Assembly: GCF_014198245.1 (NCBI RefSeq) | Contig: NZ_JACIHE010000002.1 | Coordinates: forward strand, 462,275 to 526,274 | Origin: Bradyrhizobium sp. cir1 | GTDB taxonomy: Bacteria > Pseudomonadota > Alphaproteobacteria > Rhizobiales > Xanthobacteraceae | Length of the DNA stretch: 64,000 nucleotides | Direction of reading: 5' to 3' | Shown: positions 44,761 through 52,603 of the stretch, in pieces | Numbering within the stretch: the first letter of the stretch is position 1 | Layout of the letters: each line of letters starts with the position of its first letter | Notes under the pieces: model-generated | Seen by the model: the letters and a program-made list of their open reading frames with translations, nothing else | The model's database searches: none | What the model was told of the DNA's origin: nothing | Program-made: the position numbers and the translations under genes

Positions 44761-45228
44761 ATGTCAATCCTGGTTCAATTCGCGATCGGCCTGATCTTCG
44801 GCATCGGCCTCATCGTCTCCGGCATGTCGAACCCGGCCAAGGTGCTGAACTTCCTGGATGTCGGCGGCATTCCGGCGGGGACATGGGATGCGAGCCTCGC
44901 CTTCGTGATGGCGGGCGCGGTGGCCGTGACCTTCATCGGCTTCAGCCGCGTCCTGAAGCTCGCGCGTCCGTTCTTCGCCGATCGATTTTATCTGCCGACA
45001 CGACGCGACATCGATCCCAGGATCGTCGCAGGGCCCGCGATCTTCGGCATCGGTTGGGGACTGGCGGGCTTCTGTCCGGGTCCGGCGCTGACCGCGCTCG
45101 GATTCGGCTCGGTCTCCGCCGTTATCTTCGTTGCGGCGATGTGCGCCGGCATGGTGCTTGCCCGCTTCGTCGCTCACCTGCCGTCATTGTCTCGCTTCGT
45201 CACGCCGGCCGATCCGCTCGAAACTTGA
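44761..45228 (+). CDS. YeeE/YedE half-transporter 2 (DUF6691)
   Basis: A 155-residue membrane protein with four spans: GLIFGIGLIVSGMSNPAKVL (the SGM.NP motif), FLDVGGIPAGTWDASLAFVM, RRDIDPRIVAGPAIFGIGWG and LAGFCPGPALTALGFGSVSA, with one conserved Cys in GFCPGPA. It is the second half of the sulfur-compound carrier encoded with the gene before it, 4 bases apart. A GTG at 44758 is an alternative start. Confidence 0.9.
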   Translation: MSILVQFAIGLIFGIGLIVSGMSNPAKVLNFLDVGGIPAGTWDASLAFVMAGAVAVTFIGFSRVLKLARPFFADRFYLPTRRDIDPRIVAGPAIFGIGWGLAGFCPGPALTALGFGSVSAVIFVAAMCAGMVLARFVAHLPSLSRFVTPADPLET

Positions 45229-45249
45229 AGTCACCGTAGAGAGTAAGTC

Positions 45250-45606
45250 ATGGACAAGAACTATCCTGAGATCACCAGGCAAATCTCCGCCAACATGAAG
45301 AAGCTGCGGAGCGACATCCCCGACACCATGAAGGGATTTGCCACGCTGGCCCAGGCCGCCACGCGCGACGGAGCGCTGGACAAGAAGACCAAGGAGCTGA
45401 TCGCGCTGGCGCTCGGGGTCACCGCGCATTGCGACGGCTGCATCGGCTTTCACACCGAGGCGCTCGTCAAACTCGGCGCAACACGCGAGGAGGTCGAGGA
45501 GACGCTCGGCATGGCCGTCTATATGGGAGGCGGGCCGTCGCTGATGTACGCCGCCGATGCAATCGCGGCCTACGAGCAGTTCCAGCACCAATCCGTCGCC
45601 GCCTGA
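45250..45606 (+). CDS. AhpD-like carboxymuconolactone decarboxylase family protein
   Basis: A 118-residue protein: MKGFATLAQAATRDGALDKK, TKELIALALGVTAHCDGCIG, FHTEALVKLGATREEVEETL. The CxxC of AHCDGC followed by H is the AhpD-type redox site. AhpD proteins reduce peroxiredoxins; this one may serve thiol or persulfide chemistry, because it lies 21 bases after the YeeE/YedE pair in a BigR-like operon. ATG has GAGAGTAAG upstream. Confidence 0.9.
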   Translation: MDKNYPEITRQISANMKKLRSDIPDTMKGFATLAQAATRDGALDKKTKELIALALGVTAHCDGCIGFHTEALVKLGATREEVEETLGMAVYMGGGPSLMYAADAIAAYEQFQHQSVAA

Positions 45607-45629
45607 CGGCGCGTGGCCTCATAGAAATG

Positions 45630-45657
45630 GGACCGGACGAGCATGCTCGTCCGGTCC
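45630..45657. terminator. Bidirectional hairpin between convergent genes
   Basis: A perfect 28-bp palindrome: GGACCGGACGAGCA in each direction, meeting at TGCTCG. It lies 23 bases after the AhpD-like stop and 21 bases from the stop of the convergent secreted protein. No long T-run. Confidence 0.7.
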
Positions 45658-45678
45658 GATCTGTCATAGCTTCATCGA

Positions 45679-46005
45679 CTACCAGCGGTCGTCGACACCG
45701 ACGCCAACGCTGACGCCGGGCGCGCGAATGCCCACGCCGGCACGCGGACCATCGTCCCAGTCGCGATAGATGCGGCGCTCATAGTAGCGATCGCGCGGCA
45801 TCCTGGCGTAGGAGTCGCGCACGATCACGCGCGCGCCGCCGCGGGTGCGATAGCAATTGCCGGCGTCATCGCATACGAGCCGGACCTCCTGAATGAGATC
45901 GGGGCTGGCGTATTCGCCGGTCGTGTAGATGTCGGCGGCCTTCGCGCCGCCCGCAGCAGCGAGAGCCCCGATGCCGGCCAGCAGTGCAATCGTAAACGTC
46001 CTCAT
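45679..46005 (-). CDS. Small exported protein
   Basis: A 108-residue protein with a signal peptide (IALLAGIGALAAAGGAKAAD). The mature part: YTTGEYASPDLIQEVRLVCD, DAGNCYRTRGGARVIVRDSY, DRYYERRIYRDWDDGP, then GVGIRAPGVSVGVGVDDRW. Tyr/Arg-rich with two Cys. Likely periplasmic; of the type widely found in Bradyrhizobium with unknown role. GAGGAGGACAGG precedes the ATG. Confidence 0.7.
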   Translation of the reverse strand: MRTFTIALLAGIGALAAAGGAKAADIYTTGEYASPDLIQEVRLVCDDAGNCYRTRGGARVIVRDSYARMPRDRYYERRIYRDWDDGPRAGVGIRAPGVSVGVGVDDRW

Positions 46006-46187
46006 CCTGTCCTCCTCGGATACTGCCCTCGGCGGTAACAAGAAGGGGAGGCGGGGATCGTTCCGGCCGAAATGCGGGATTTTCCCGGAACTGGCCTTGG
46101 TTTGCCGCAATGTTCCCCGCGTGGAGACCCCATCGATCCGGCGCTGCAATGCTGACTGCTTCGAGTTGGTTGCTGAATGTTCCGATG

Positions 46188-46658
46188 TCACGCCGGAAAG
46201 ATGAGGCACGTCGTCGTACCGTGGGCGAGCAGCCGGCCCTTGGCATCTGTCACGCGTCCATCGGCTGTCCCAACGCGGCGGCCGCAGTTCAGGACCTTGC
46301 CTTCAACCCTGATCTGGCCGGTTTCCGGTGTGATGGGCCGCAGCAGCGAGATCTTGAATTCGAGCGTCGTCTGGCTGATCCCCTTGTCGAGCATCGACTG
46401 GACGGCCAGTCCCATGCTGCTGTCGAGCAGGGTGGCGGTCAGTCCGCCATGCACCGTTCCAGCCGGGTTGAGATGTGCATCGGTTGGCGTCAGTGTGATG
46501 ACGACGCGGCCGCTCTCTGCCTCCACCACGTCATAGCCGAGCGTCTTTGCAATCGTGTTGAGAGGCAGCGTCCCGTCCGCAAGGCCCTGGACAAATTCGA
46601 GCCCGCTCATCTGCTTCTGCCGTTCGGAGCTGACCGTCCCGTAAGTCCTGGCTGTCAT
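46188..46658 (-). CDS. PaaI-family hotdog thioesterase
   Basis: A 156-residue protein: PTDAHLNPAGTVHGGLTATL, LDSSMGLAVQSMLDKGISQT, TLEFKISLLRPITPETGQIR. The HGG..T..LD motif is the PaaI active-site signature for acyl-CoA hydrolysis. The ATG at 46658 is used; a longer in-frame extension overlaps the Ada-like gene and is not coding. It lies 14 bases after that gene's stop on the same strand. Confidence 0.88.
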   Translation of the reverse strand: MTARTYGTVSSERQKQMSGLEFVQGLADGTLPLNTIAKTLGYDVVEAESGRVVITLTPTDAHLNPAGTVHGGLTATLLDSSMGLAVQSMLDKGISQTTLEFKISLLRPITPETGQIRVEGKVLNCGRRVGTADGRVTDAKGRLLAHGTTTCLIFPA

Positions 46659-46672
46659 GCTGTTCCCCTTGC

Positions 46673-47254
46673 TCAACGTTTCCCAAACGGCAGCGCGGCG
46701 GCTTTCCTCCGGAATGCCGACGGTGGTCGACCATAAAGCCGTGTGAATGCCGTGCTCATCCGCCGCGTGCTCGAGAAGCCGGATCGCTCTGCCACCGAGG
46801 CGATCGGAAGATCGCCCGCATCGAGCAGACGTTTGGCGCGCTGCACGCGTAGCGACTGCGCCACTTGCAGCGGCGATGCATCGAGATGCTGGGCGAACAA
46901 GCGCGCCAGGTGACGCGGGCCGAGTCCCAATCGTTCGGCCAGACTTTCCACGCTGCCCCGATCGAGCTCGCCGTCCTCGATGAGAGACAGCGCACGTTCG
47001 ACGGTCGTCCGGGTGCCCTTCCATGCGGGACAGAATGGAGCCGTTTCGGGGCGGCATCGCAGACAGGGGCGAAAGCCAGCATGTTCGGCCGCGGCTGCAC
47101 TGCGATAGAAGACGACATTGCGGGCGAGCGGCGTCCGCGCCGGGCAGACCGGACGACAATAGACGCCAGTGGTCTTGACCGCGACGAAGACCAAGCCGTC
47201 AACCGTTGCATCTCGGCGGCGAAGGGCTTCGTAATGTGCGTCGAAGTCGAGCAT
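46673..47254 (-). CDS. Ada-type methylphosphotriester sensor with AraC HTH (AdaA-like)
   Basis: A 193-residue protein. The N-terminal Ada zinc domain has Cys33, 37, 64 and 67 (GVYCRPVCPARTP; FRPCLRCRPE); Cys33 corresponds to the Ada Cys that takes methyl groups from DNA phosphotriesters. Then come two AraC-type helix-turn-helices (VESLAERLGLGPRHLARLFA; IASVAERSGFSSTRRMSTAF). It ends after the HTH, with no O6-methylguanine methyltransferase or AlkA glycosylase domain, like Bacillus AdaA. Many relatives carry a fused AlkA, so this may be a shortened version. It likely senses alkylation damage. Confidence 0.88.
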   Translation of the reverse strand: MLDFDAHYEALRRRDATVDGLVFVAVKTTGVYCRPVCPARTPLARNVVFYRSAAAAEHAGFRPCLRCRPETAPFCPAWKGTRTTVERALSLIEDGELDRGSVESLAERLGLGPRHLARLFAQHLDASPLQVAQSLRVQRAKRLLDAGDLPIASVAERSGFSSTRRMSTAFTRLYGRPPSAFRRKAAALPFGKR

Positions 47255-47386
47255 GAAGTCGCTATAGCGGCCGCACTTTCGCAACGCGAGTCCGATGCGA
47301 GGACCATGTCTGAAAACGACCGAAGCAGCCGCGCGCACATCGTGTGGATTTGCGAACCTTACAGCGGACGCGTCGTCGATGACCCG

Positions 47387-47791
47387 TCAGATCGGCTCGT
47401 AAGTCTCGGTCCCACAAATATCGTCGGCTTCGGCGCGCCGGCGATCGACGACCTTTCCGCCATTGATGGTCACGATATAGGTCTGCGCGCCGAGCGGCGT
47501 GCCGGCTGCGGAGGTGAGCTGCGCGCGGACGCAGGCTGTCCAGCCAGGTCCTCGCACCTCGTGATGGGGCGGGGCGACATGAACCTCACGTGGATAGGAT
47601 GTGGTGAGAAACACCACGTCGATCTGCTCGCGCACCACGCGCTTGACGTCGGGGGGCGGCTCCGGTGGAGGCTGCTCGGCTTCCTTGATGCGCATAAATT
47701 CGGGCACCGGCGCCCGGCTGTCGGCAAAGCCGCAGGCACCGAGCGCGAGCGCGCCGGCCAGCAGCGCCGCATTGGCAATGATCCGCAACAT
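47387..47791 (-). CDS. Small lipoprotein
   Basis: A 134-residue protein. Its lipobox ALGACG places the lipidated Cys about residue 20 (AALLAGALALGACGFADSRA). The mature part has AEQPPPEPPPDVKRVVREQ, DVVFLTTSYPREVHVAPPHH, EVRGPGWTACVRAQLTSAAG and YIVTINGGKVVDRRRAEADD. Membrane-anchored, role unknown. ATG 47791 is the signal-peptide start; upstream in-frame codons are dismissed. Confidence 0.72.
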   Translation of the reverse strand: MLRIIANAALLAGALALGACGFADSRAPVPEFMRIKEAEQPPPEPPPDVKRVVREQIDVVFLTTSYPREVHVAPPHHEVRGPGWTACVRAQLTSAAGTPLGAQTYIVTINGGKVVDRRRAEADDICGTETYEPI

Positions 47792-47943
47792 CCGTGAAGG
47801 TCCCCCGCGGCCCAACAGATAGGCACGAATGCGATCCGGCGAAGTCCGCCCTGATCAAGATTTGCTGAAGGGGCGGAACACGCGGGATTTGCTATTACGG
47901 GATTGCAGGCTAGTTTGTATCCCAGGCGAGGGGGATTGCACCA

Positions 47944-48168
47944 ATGAGGATTTTGGTCATAGCGGCTGCGGTGTTGGCGCTGGCGTGCGGCTCGGCTGAG
48001 GCGCAGGGTCGGCGCCAGCCCAATGACGGCGCCAAGCCGGCGGACAACAAGCCGAAGGTCGACGAGAAAGCCTACAAGGCCGCGCTCGAGCGAATTCCCG
48101 AGCCGAAGGAAAAGTACGATCCGTGGGGCGGGGCCCGCCCGAGCGAACCTGCCAAGAAGCCGAAATAG
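47944..48168 (+). CDS. Small exported DPWGG-motif protein, paralogue 1
   Basis: A 74-residue protein. Signal peptide LVIAAAVLALACGSAEAQG, then a Lys/Pro/Asp-rich mature peptide with VDEKAYKAALERIPEPKEKY and DPWGGARPSEPAKKPK. The pattern KAYK..L..IP..K...DPWGG.R...P occurs again in the gene at 51930. Function unknown; the motif may bind another protein in the periplasm. Its stop is 14 bases before the PQQ dehydrogenase start, so the two are likely cotranscribed. Confidence 0.7.
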   Translation: MRILVIAAAVLALACGSAEAQGRRQPNDGAKPADNKPKVDEKAYKAALERIPEPKEKYDPWGGARPSEPAKKPK

Positions 48169-48182
48169 GGGGAGGCGGGCGT

Positions 48183-50222
48183 TTGCGGACCTGCCTGAGC
48201 GTTTCGGCCGGGCTTGTCGCACTCCTGTTGCTTGCAGTGCGGCCGTGCTCGGCCTGGGAGAGTTGGGGCGGCGATGCCGGCGGCTCGCGCTTCTCGCCAT
48301 TGCGAGAGATCACGCCCGACAATGTCGGCCAACTCGTTCGTGCCTTCGAATATCACACCGGCGATCTCACTGTGCGCCCGCCCGAATTGATGCGGCGAAC
48401 AAAATTCCAGGCGACACCGCTGTTCGTCGAGGACAGTCTGATCTTCTGCACGCCTTTCAACGAGGTGATCGCGCTCGATCCCGGCACGGGTGCGCAGAAA
48501 TGGCGCTTTGATCCGAAGATCGCGACCAATCAGCGTCCCGCCAATCGCTATGTCTGCCGCGGTGTCACGTACTGGGTCGATGACCAGGCGCCTGCGAATG
48601 CCGCTTGCCGATCGCGGATATTCATGGGCACGAACGACGTCCGCCTGATTGCGCTCGACGCGAGGACCGGCATTCCCTGTGCCGGTTTCGGCAAGGGCGG
48701 CGAGGTGAGGCTCGATATCGGAACAGTGCTGGAATGGCTCGGCGAGTTCCAGATCACCTCGCCACCAGCGGTCGGCCGCGGTGTCGTAGTGGTCGGCTCC
48801 GCGATCGGCGACAACCGCCGTGTCGACGCGCCGAGCGGCATGGTGCGCGCATTCGATGCGCGTAGCGGCGAGCCGCGCTGGACCTTCGAGCCGCTCAAGC
48901 GCGACGGAATCGAGGCCGGCCACGCCAATGTCTGGGCGCCGATGTCGGTCGACGAGACGCGCGGGCTCGTGTTCCTGCCCACGACCTCGCCGTCACCGGA
49001 CTTTTGGGGCGGCAAACGACCGGGCAACAACGAGCACGCCAATTCGGTGGTCGCGCTGCGCGTCGAGACCGGCGAGCTCGCATGGGCATTCCAGACGGTG
49101 CATCACGACGTCTGGGATTACGATCTTCCGGCGCAGCCGACCCTCGCACGTATCGACACTGGTGACGGGCAGCGCGATGTCGTGATCCAGCCGACCAAGC
49201 AAGGTTTTGTCTTCGTGCTCGACCGCGACACCGGCAAGCCGGTGTGGCCGGTCGAGGAACGCGCGGTGCCGCAAGGCGGTGCGGAAGGTGAGAAGCTATC
49301 GCCGACGCAGCCGTTTCCGACCCATGTGCCGGCGCTGACGTCGCAAACCATCTCGACCGATGATGCGCTCTCGCTGTTACCCGGCTTCTTGCGCCGTTCG
49401 TCGTGCGAGCGGCAGTTCGCAGAGGCGCGCAACGAGGGCCTGTTCACACCGCCTTCCGTGCAGGGCACATTGGAGTTTCCCTTCACCGGCGGGGGCGTAA
49501 GCTGGGGCAGCGCGGCCTTCGATCCGGTCCACCAGATCCTCTACGCCAACACCAGCCGCGCCGTGCATCTCATCAAGCTGATCCCGCGCGCGGAAGCCGC
49601 CGGTTTCAATCCACCGCCCGGTCATGATTTCGGCCAGCAGCGCGGCGCGCCGTTCGCGATGTCGCGCGCGATGGTGACGTCGCCGCTCGGCTTTCTCTGC
49701 AACAAGCCGCCCTGGGGCGAGATGGTCGCGGTCGATCTGAGGGGCGGAAAAATCCTCTGGCGCTCGACGGTCGGCACCACCGAGGATCTGGCGCCGCTCG
49801 GCGTGCCACTGCCCTGGGGCACACCGCTCGTCAACGGGCTCGCGGTCACCGCGGGCGGCTTGGTCTTCACCGGCGCGATGGATGCCTATTTGCGTGCGTT
49901 CGATGGGCGCAGTGGACGAGAGCTGTGGCAGGGTCGGCTGCCGGTGCCGGGCGTCGCCAATCCCATGACCTATCTCTGGAAGGGCGAGCAATATGTCGCG
50001 ATCGGCGCCGGCGGCCATTCCGAGGCCGGCACATCGATCGGCGACAGCGTCGTTGCGTTCCGCCTGGCGCGGCCGGGCGAGGCGCCTTCGCTCCGGTCGC
50101 GCACGGTCGATCGTCCGGGCGGACGATTTCTTGCGGCTGCGTCGGCGATCACGCTTGCGACCTTCACGCTCGTGATCGTCGGCATGCGCTGGCGTCGCCG
50201 CCATCGTAGCAGGCAATCATGA
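48183..50222 (+). CDS. PQQ-dependent membrane dehydrogenase (quinoprotein)
   Basis: A 679-residue quinoprotein of the glucose-dehydrogenase-like group. A signal or anchor (VSAGLVALLLLAVRPCSA), then the beta-propeller with WGGDAGGSRFSPLREITPDN, HTGDLTV, ATPLFVEDSLIFCTPFNEVI, GVTYW, HHDVWDYDLPAQPTLA, PWG.PLV and YLWKGEQYVAIGAGGH motifs that bind PQQ. A hydrophobic C-terminus (AAASAITLATFTLVIVGMRW) probably anchors it. The preferred start is TTG 48183 with GGGGGAGG upstream; a GTG at 48123 would overlap the previous gene. The substrate is not evident. Confidence 0.88.
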   Translation: MRTCLSVSAGLVALLLLAVRPCSAWESWGGDAGGSRFSPLREITPDNVGQLVRAFEYHTGDLTVRPPELMRRTKFQATPLFVEDSLIFCTPFNEVIALDPGTGAQKWRFDPKIATNQRPANRYVCRGVTYWVDDQAPANAACRSRIFMGTNDVRLIALDARTGIPCAGFGKGGEVRLDIGTVLEWLGEFQITSPPAVGRGVVVVGSAIGDNRRVDAPSGMVRAFDARSGEPRWTFEPLKRDGIEAGHANVWAPMSVDETRGLVFLPTTSPSPDFWGGKRPGNNEHANSVVALRVETGELAWAFQTVHHDVWDYDLPAQPTLARIDTGDGQRDVVIQPTKQGFVFVLDRDTGKPVWPVEERAVPQGGAEGEKLSPTQPFPTHVPALTSQTISTDDALSLLPGFLRRSSCERQFAEARNEGLFTPPSVQGTLEFPFTGGGVSWGSAAFDPVHQILYANTSRAVHLIKLIPRAEAAGFNPPPGHDFGQQRGAPFAMSRAMVTSPLGFLCNKPPWGEMVAVDLRGGKILWRSTVGTTEDLAPLGVPLPWGTPLVNGLAVTAGGLVFTGAMDAYLRAFDGRSGRELWQGRLPVPGVANPMTYLWKGEQYVAIGAGGHSEAGTSIGDSVVAFRLARPGEAPSLRSRTVDRPGGRFLAAASAITLATFTLVIVGMRWRRRHRSRQS

Positions 50223-50266
50223 TCGTGTTGTGCATGTGATGCGAACACTCGTTCACATCGCATGTG

Positions 50267-50509
50267 CTATTGCACGAAAGCGAGGCCGATGCGTTTGTCG
50301 CTGCGCCACACGGGGCGGCAATTCCGCACGAAATTGTCGCATGCGATCGAGAGTCTGAACGATTGCGGCAATGTGACGGGGCTATCGAGGTCGATTGCCG
50401 CGCCGCTTGCCGACATGTTTCGCACCGTGCACGCGATGCCGCCGTCTTCGAAGGTGATCGTTCCGCCCTTGAAAACACGGTAACGCTGTGCTGCGCGCTT
50501 TTCGATCAT
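50267..50509 (-). CDS. PilZ-domain protein
   Basis: An 80-residue single-domain protein. EKRAAQRYRVFKGGTITFED provides the R-x-x-x-R loop, NMSASGAAIDLDSPVTLPQS the [DN]-x-S-x-x-G strand that binds cyclic di-GMP. Such short proteins pass c-di-GMP signals to motility or exopolysaccharide. The key Arg pair and S-x-x-G are present, so binding is likely. No neighbour indicates the target. Confidence 0.82.
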   Translation of the reverse strand: MIEKRAAQRYRVFKGGTITFEDGGIACTVRNMSASGAAIDLDSPVTLPQSFRLSIACDNFVRNCRPVWRSDKRIGLAFVQ

Positions 50510-50692
50510 GGCGTTATTCCATAGTGACGATTGTGAAATAGTGCATAGAAATTACGTTGAACTAAACTCAATAGTGGCGCTACTTGCATGGCGCTTCAGA
50601 CTTCGTTTACGACGTTGAAGCGGTGAGTCACGTCCCGCCGACTTTCCTCACGATCCTTTCCTTTATGGCGTTACGCGCCGATGGAGATACTG

Positions 50693-50986
50693 ATGAAGAC
50701 CTCGCTTTCGATTCTATTCGCCGCAGCGCTCTCGCTGACTTCCATGCCCGCCCACGCCGTCAAGTGGGACCTCTCGACCATGAGCTGCAAGCAGTTCCTC
50801 GAAAGCGGCGAAGACAATATCGCGGTCGTGCTGACCTGGATGGACGGCTGGTACAAGGGCGACGAAGACAATGCGATCATCGACACCGACGTGTTCATCG
50901 CGAACGCCAAGAAGTTCGGTGCCTATTGCGGAAAGAATCCGACCGTCAGCGTCGTCACCGCGGCTGACGAAATTCTCGGCAAATAA
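50693..50986 (+). CDS. HdeA/HdeB-like small periplasmic protein
   Basis: A 97-residue protein with a signal peptide (LSILFAAALSLTSMPAHAV). The mature part WDLSTMSCKQFLESGEDNIA, VVLTWMDGWYKGDEDNA, FIANAKKFGAYCGKNPTVSV has two Cys that frame the HdeA-type helix bundle and the conserved SCKQFL and W.DGWY motifs. HdeA proteins are acid-stress chaperones of the periplasm. ATG 50693, with GGAG six bases upstream, is preferred to 50681. Confidence 0.85.
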   Translation: MKTSLSILFAAALSLTSMPAHAVKWDLSTMSCKQFLESGEDNIAVVLTWMDGWYKGDEDNAIIDTDVFIANAKKFGAYCGKNPTVSVVTAADEILGK

Positions 50987-51110
50987 TTCTTGAAAGTGGT
51001 CCGACTGAAGCGCGGATGAAATCGCGCTTCGGCGTCTCGCTTCGATGCGATCGTGATGGAGGGCCGCGCTGCGCCTTGCGCTCACGCGGCTCTCTTCTTT
51101 TGGGACGATC

Positions 51111-51575
51111 TCAGCCCGGCAGCATCGCGAACGCGCTCGACACCATCGCCACCGGCTTGTTGTCGGCGGCCGACAGCAGCGTGACGCGACCGAAGCTCAT
51201 GGTGCGTCCGAGCCGCACCACGCGGGCGTCCGCGAGCACGTCCGACGACGAGGCCGCGCGCATGAAATGCGTGGTCTGGTCGACCGTGGTCATCGGACGG
51301 TAGCCGCGATTGGCGGCAAGGATGGCGATCACCATCGCGGTGTCGGCGAGGGCCATCAGCGCCTGGCCGCAGACCACCCCGCCGCTCCGGCACAACCGCT
51401 CCGAGAACGCCATGCGCAGCAGTGCGCCCGGCTGCCAGTCGGGCTCATCCGCCGGCGGCACATGCTCGATGCGCTCGACCGAGAGGTTGAGATCCTGGAC
51501 CCAGGGCGCGAAGACCTCGCCGAGGATGCGTCGGGCATCGTTGATGCCGAACTCGGCTTCTGGCTGCGATGGCAT
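51111..51575 (-). CDS. PaaI-family hotdog thioesterase-like protein
   Basis: A 154-residue protein: ARRILGEVFAPWVQDLNLSV, GALLRMAFSERLCRSGGVVC, GQALMALADTAMVIAILAAN, then TTVDQTTHFMRAASSSDVLA. GGVV.GQALMALAD matches the hotdog active helix of PaaI-like thioesterases. Start at 51575, with GGAGG upstream inside the alternative longer frame starting 51593. Substrate unknown. Confidence 0.82.
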   Translation of the reverse strand: MPSQPEAEFGINDARRILGEVFAPWVQDLNLSVERIEHVPPADEPDWQPGALLRMAFSERLCRSGGVVCGQALMALADTAMVIAILAANRGYRPMTTVDQTTHFMRAASSSDVLADARVVRLGRTMSFGRVTLLSAADNKPVAMVSSAFAMLPG

Positions 51576-51722
51576 TGCTGTCGTGTCCTCCATTGTTGCC
51601 GGATGTTTCGGCCATTCTGCCCGCATCGGCGCGGCAAAGTCACCAGGCTGGTACCGATCCCGTCGGCTTGAAAATGCCCGACTTCGCCCGATATGATGCC
51701 GTGGTTGGGTTACGGGTGGGCG

Positions 51723-51845
51723 ATGTTGCGTCGGTATGTCCTTGTCTTTTGTCTGGTTGCGCTCGGTCTTGCGCTGAACGGGTGCACCCGGTGCGGCCCG
51801 ATCTGGGACGACTGGCTGCACGCGCCGAAATCGTGCCGATCGTAG
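51723..51845 (+). CDS. Very small lipoprotein (40 aa)
   Basis: A 40-residue protein: MLRRYVLVFCLVALGLALNG, then C21 and TRCGPIWDDWLHAPKSCRS. LALNGC is a lipobox with lipidated Cys21. The mature lipopeptide is only 20 residues with two further Cys and a WDDW motif. It is too short for routine gene calling. A similar small Cys/Trp lipoprotein is, from memory, common in bradyrhizobia. It precedes the DPWGG-motif gene by 84 bases. Confidence 0.6.
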   Translation: MLRRYVLVFCLVALGLALNGCTRCGPIWDDWLHAPKSCRS

Positions 51846-51929
51846 CGGTCCCTGCGGCCCCCAGCGGCCGCACTGGGATGACAAGGCACGGCGATCCGCG
51901 CCTCCATGAAATGATCTGAGGAGTCCAAG

Positions 51930-52226
51930 ATGAAGCTTTTCCGTTTGGCCGCGGTGCTGGCCGTGCTGGCGGGACCGGCCTATGCGCAAATGCCCAATCT
52001 CAATTTGCTGCAGGACGGTCCGGGCAAGACCCCGGAGGAGAAGGCCGCGGAAGCCGAGCGTGACAAGGCCTACAAGGAAACGCTGAAGAAGATTCCGGAC
52101 GCCAAGGCGTCCAACGATCCCTGGGGCGGCATGCGCTCCGATCCGCCAAAGCAGCAGCCGGCGGCGCCGAAGGCGGCCGCCACCGGCGCGCCGAAGAAGA
52201 CCAAGACCGGCACGGCTGCGAACTGA
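51930..52226 (+). CDS. Small exported DPWGG-motif protein, paralogue 2
   Basis: A 98-residue protein. Signal peptide LFRLAAVLAVLAGPAYAQMP, mature part with KTPEEKAAEAERDKAYKETL, KKIPDAKASNDPWGGMRSDP and an Ala/Lys/Pro-rich tail. It shares the KAYK..L..IP..K...DPWGG.R...P core with the gene at 47944. Both are exported, basic and short, suggesting a family with a common partner. GGAGTCCAAG precedes the ATG. Confidence 0.72.
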   Translation: MKLFRLAAVLAVLAGPAYAQMPNLNLLQDGPGKTPEEKAAEAERDKAYKETLKKIPDAKASNDPWGGMRSDPPKQQPAAPKAAATGAPKKTKTGTAAN

Positions 52227-52327
52227 GCCTTTCGGCCGGGGGGCGGCGGGCGCCTTCCGGCCGGGACTCCTCCTTGCCTGGCCACTCCCTACATTGAGCG
52301 CAGGTATTGCGTAGAGGAGGACAGGTC

Positions 52328-52585
52328 ATGGCCGATCGTCCGCGGGATCTCGCCGAGCGGATGGCGCGCCGGCGCAAGGCCGGTGACGACAAGCCGGGCG
52401 GGCGCTCCGGCGACGGCTATCTGCGCGAGACCTTCACGCTGCCGCGTGCGGCGGCGCGGGCGAGGGCGGAGGCCTTCTTCGCCCGCTATCCCAAGGCCGG
52501 CTATATGAGCGCGGTCGAGACCTGGCGCGAGCTGCCCGGCGGCGACATCGAATTCACCATGCGGCGGCTGCCCAGCGCCGATTGA
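52328..52585 (+). CDS. Small conserved hypothetical protein
   Basis: An 85-residue Arg-rich soluble protein: RPRDLAERMARRRKAGDDKP, YLRETFTLPRAAARARAEAF, FARYPKAGYMSAVETWREL, GGDIEFTMRRLPSAD. ATG 52328 is preceded by AGGAGGACAGGTC, a very good Shine-Dalgarno. Conserved in bradyrhizobia as far as I recall; function unknown. Confidence 0.65.
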   Translation: MADRPRDLAERMARRRKAGDDKPGGRSGDGYLRETFTLPRAAARARAEAFFARYPKAGYMSAVETWRELPGGDIEFTMRRLPSAD

Positions 52586-52603
52586 GGAACACGCGTCCCG
52601 CGT

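Noticed and set aside
46659..47159. N-terminal extension of the PaaI thioesterase frame
   Set aside because: It overlaps the Ada-like gene in another frame; the thioesterase has its natural start at 46658.
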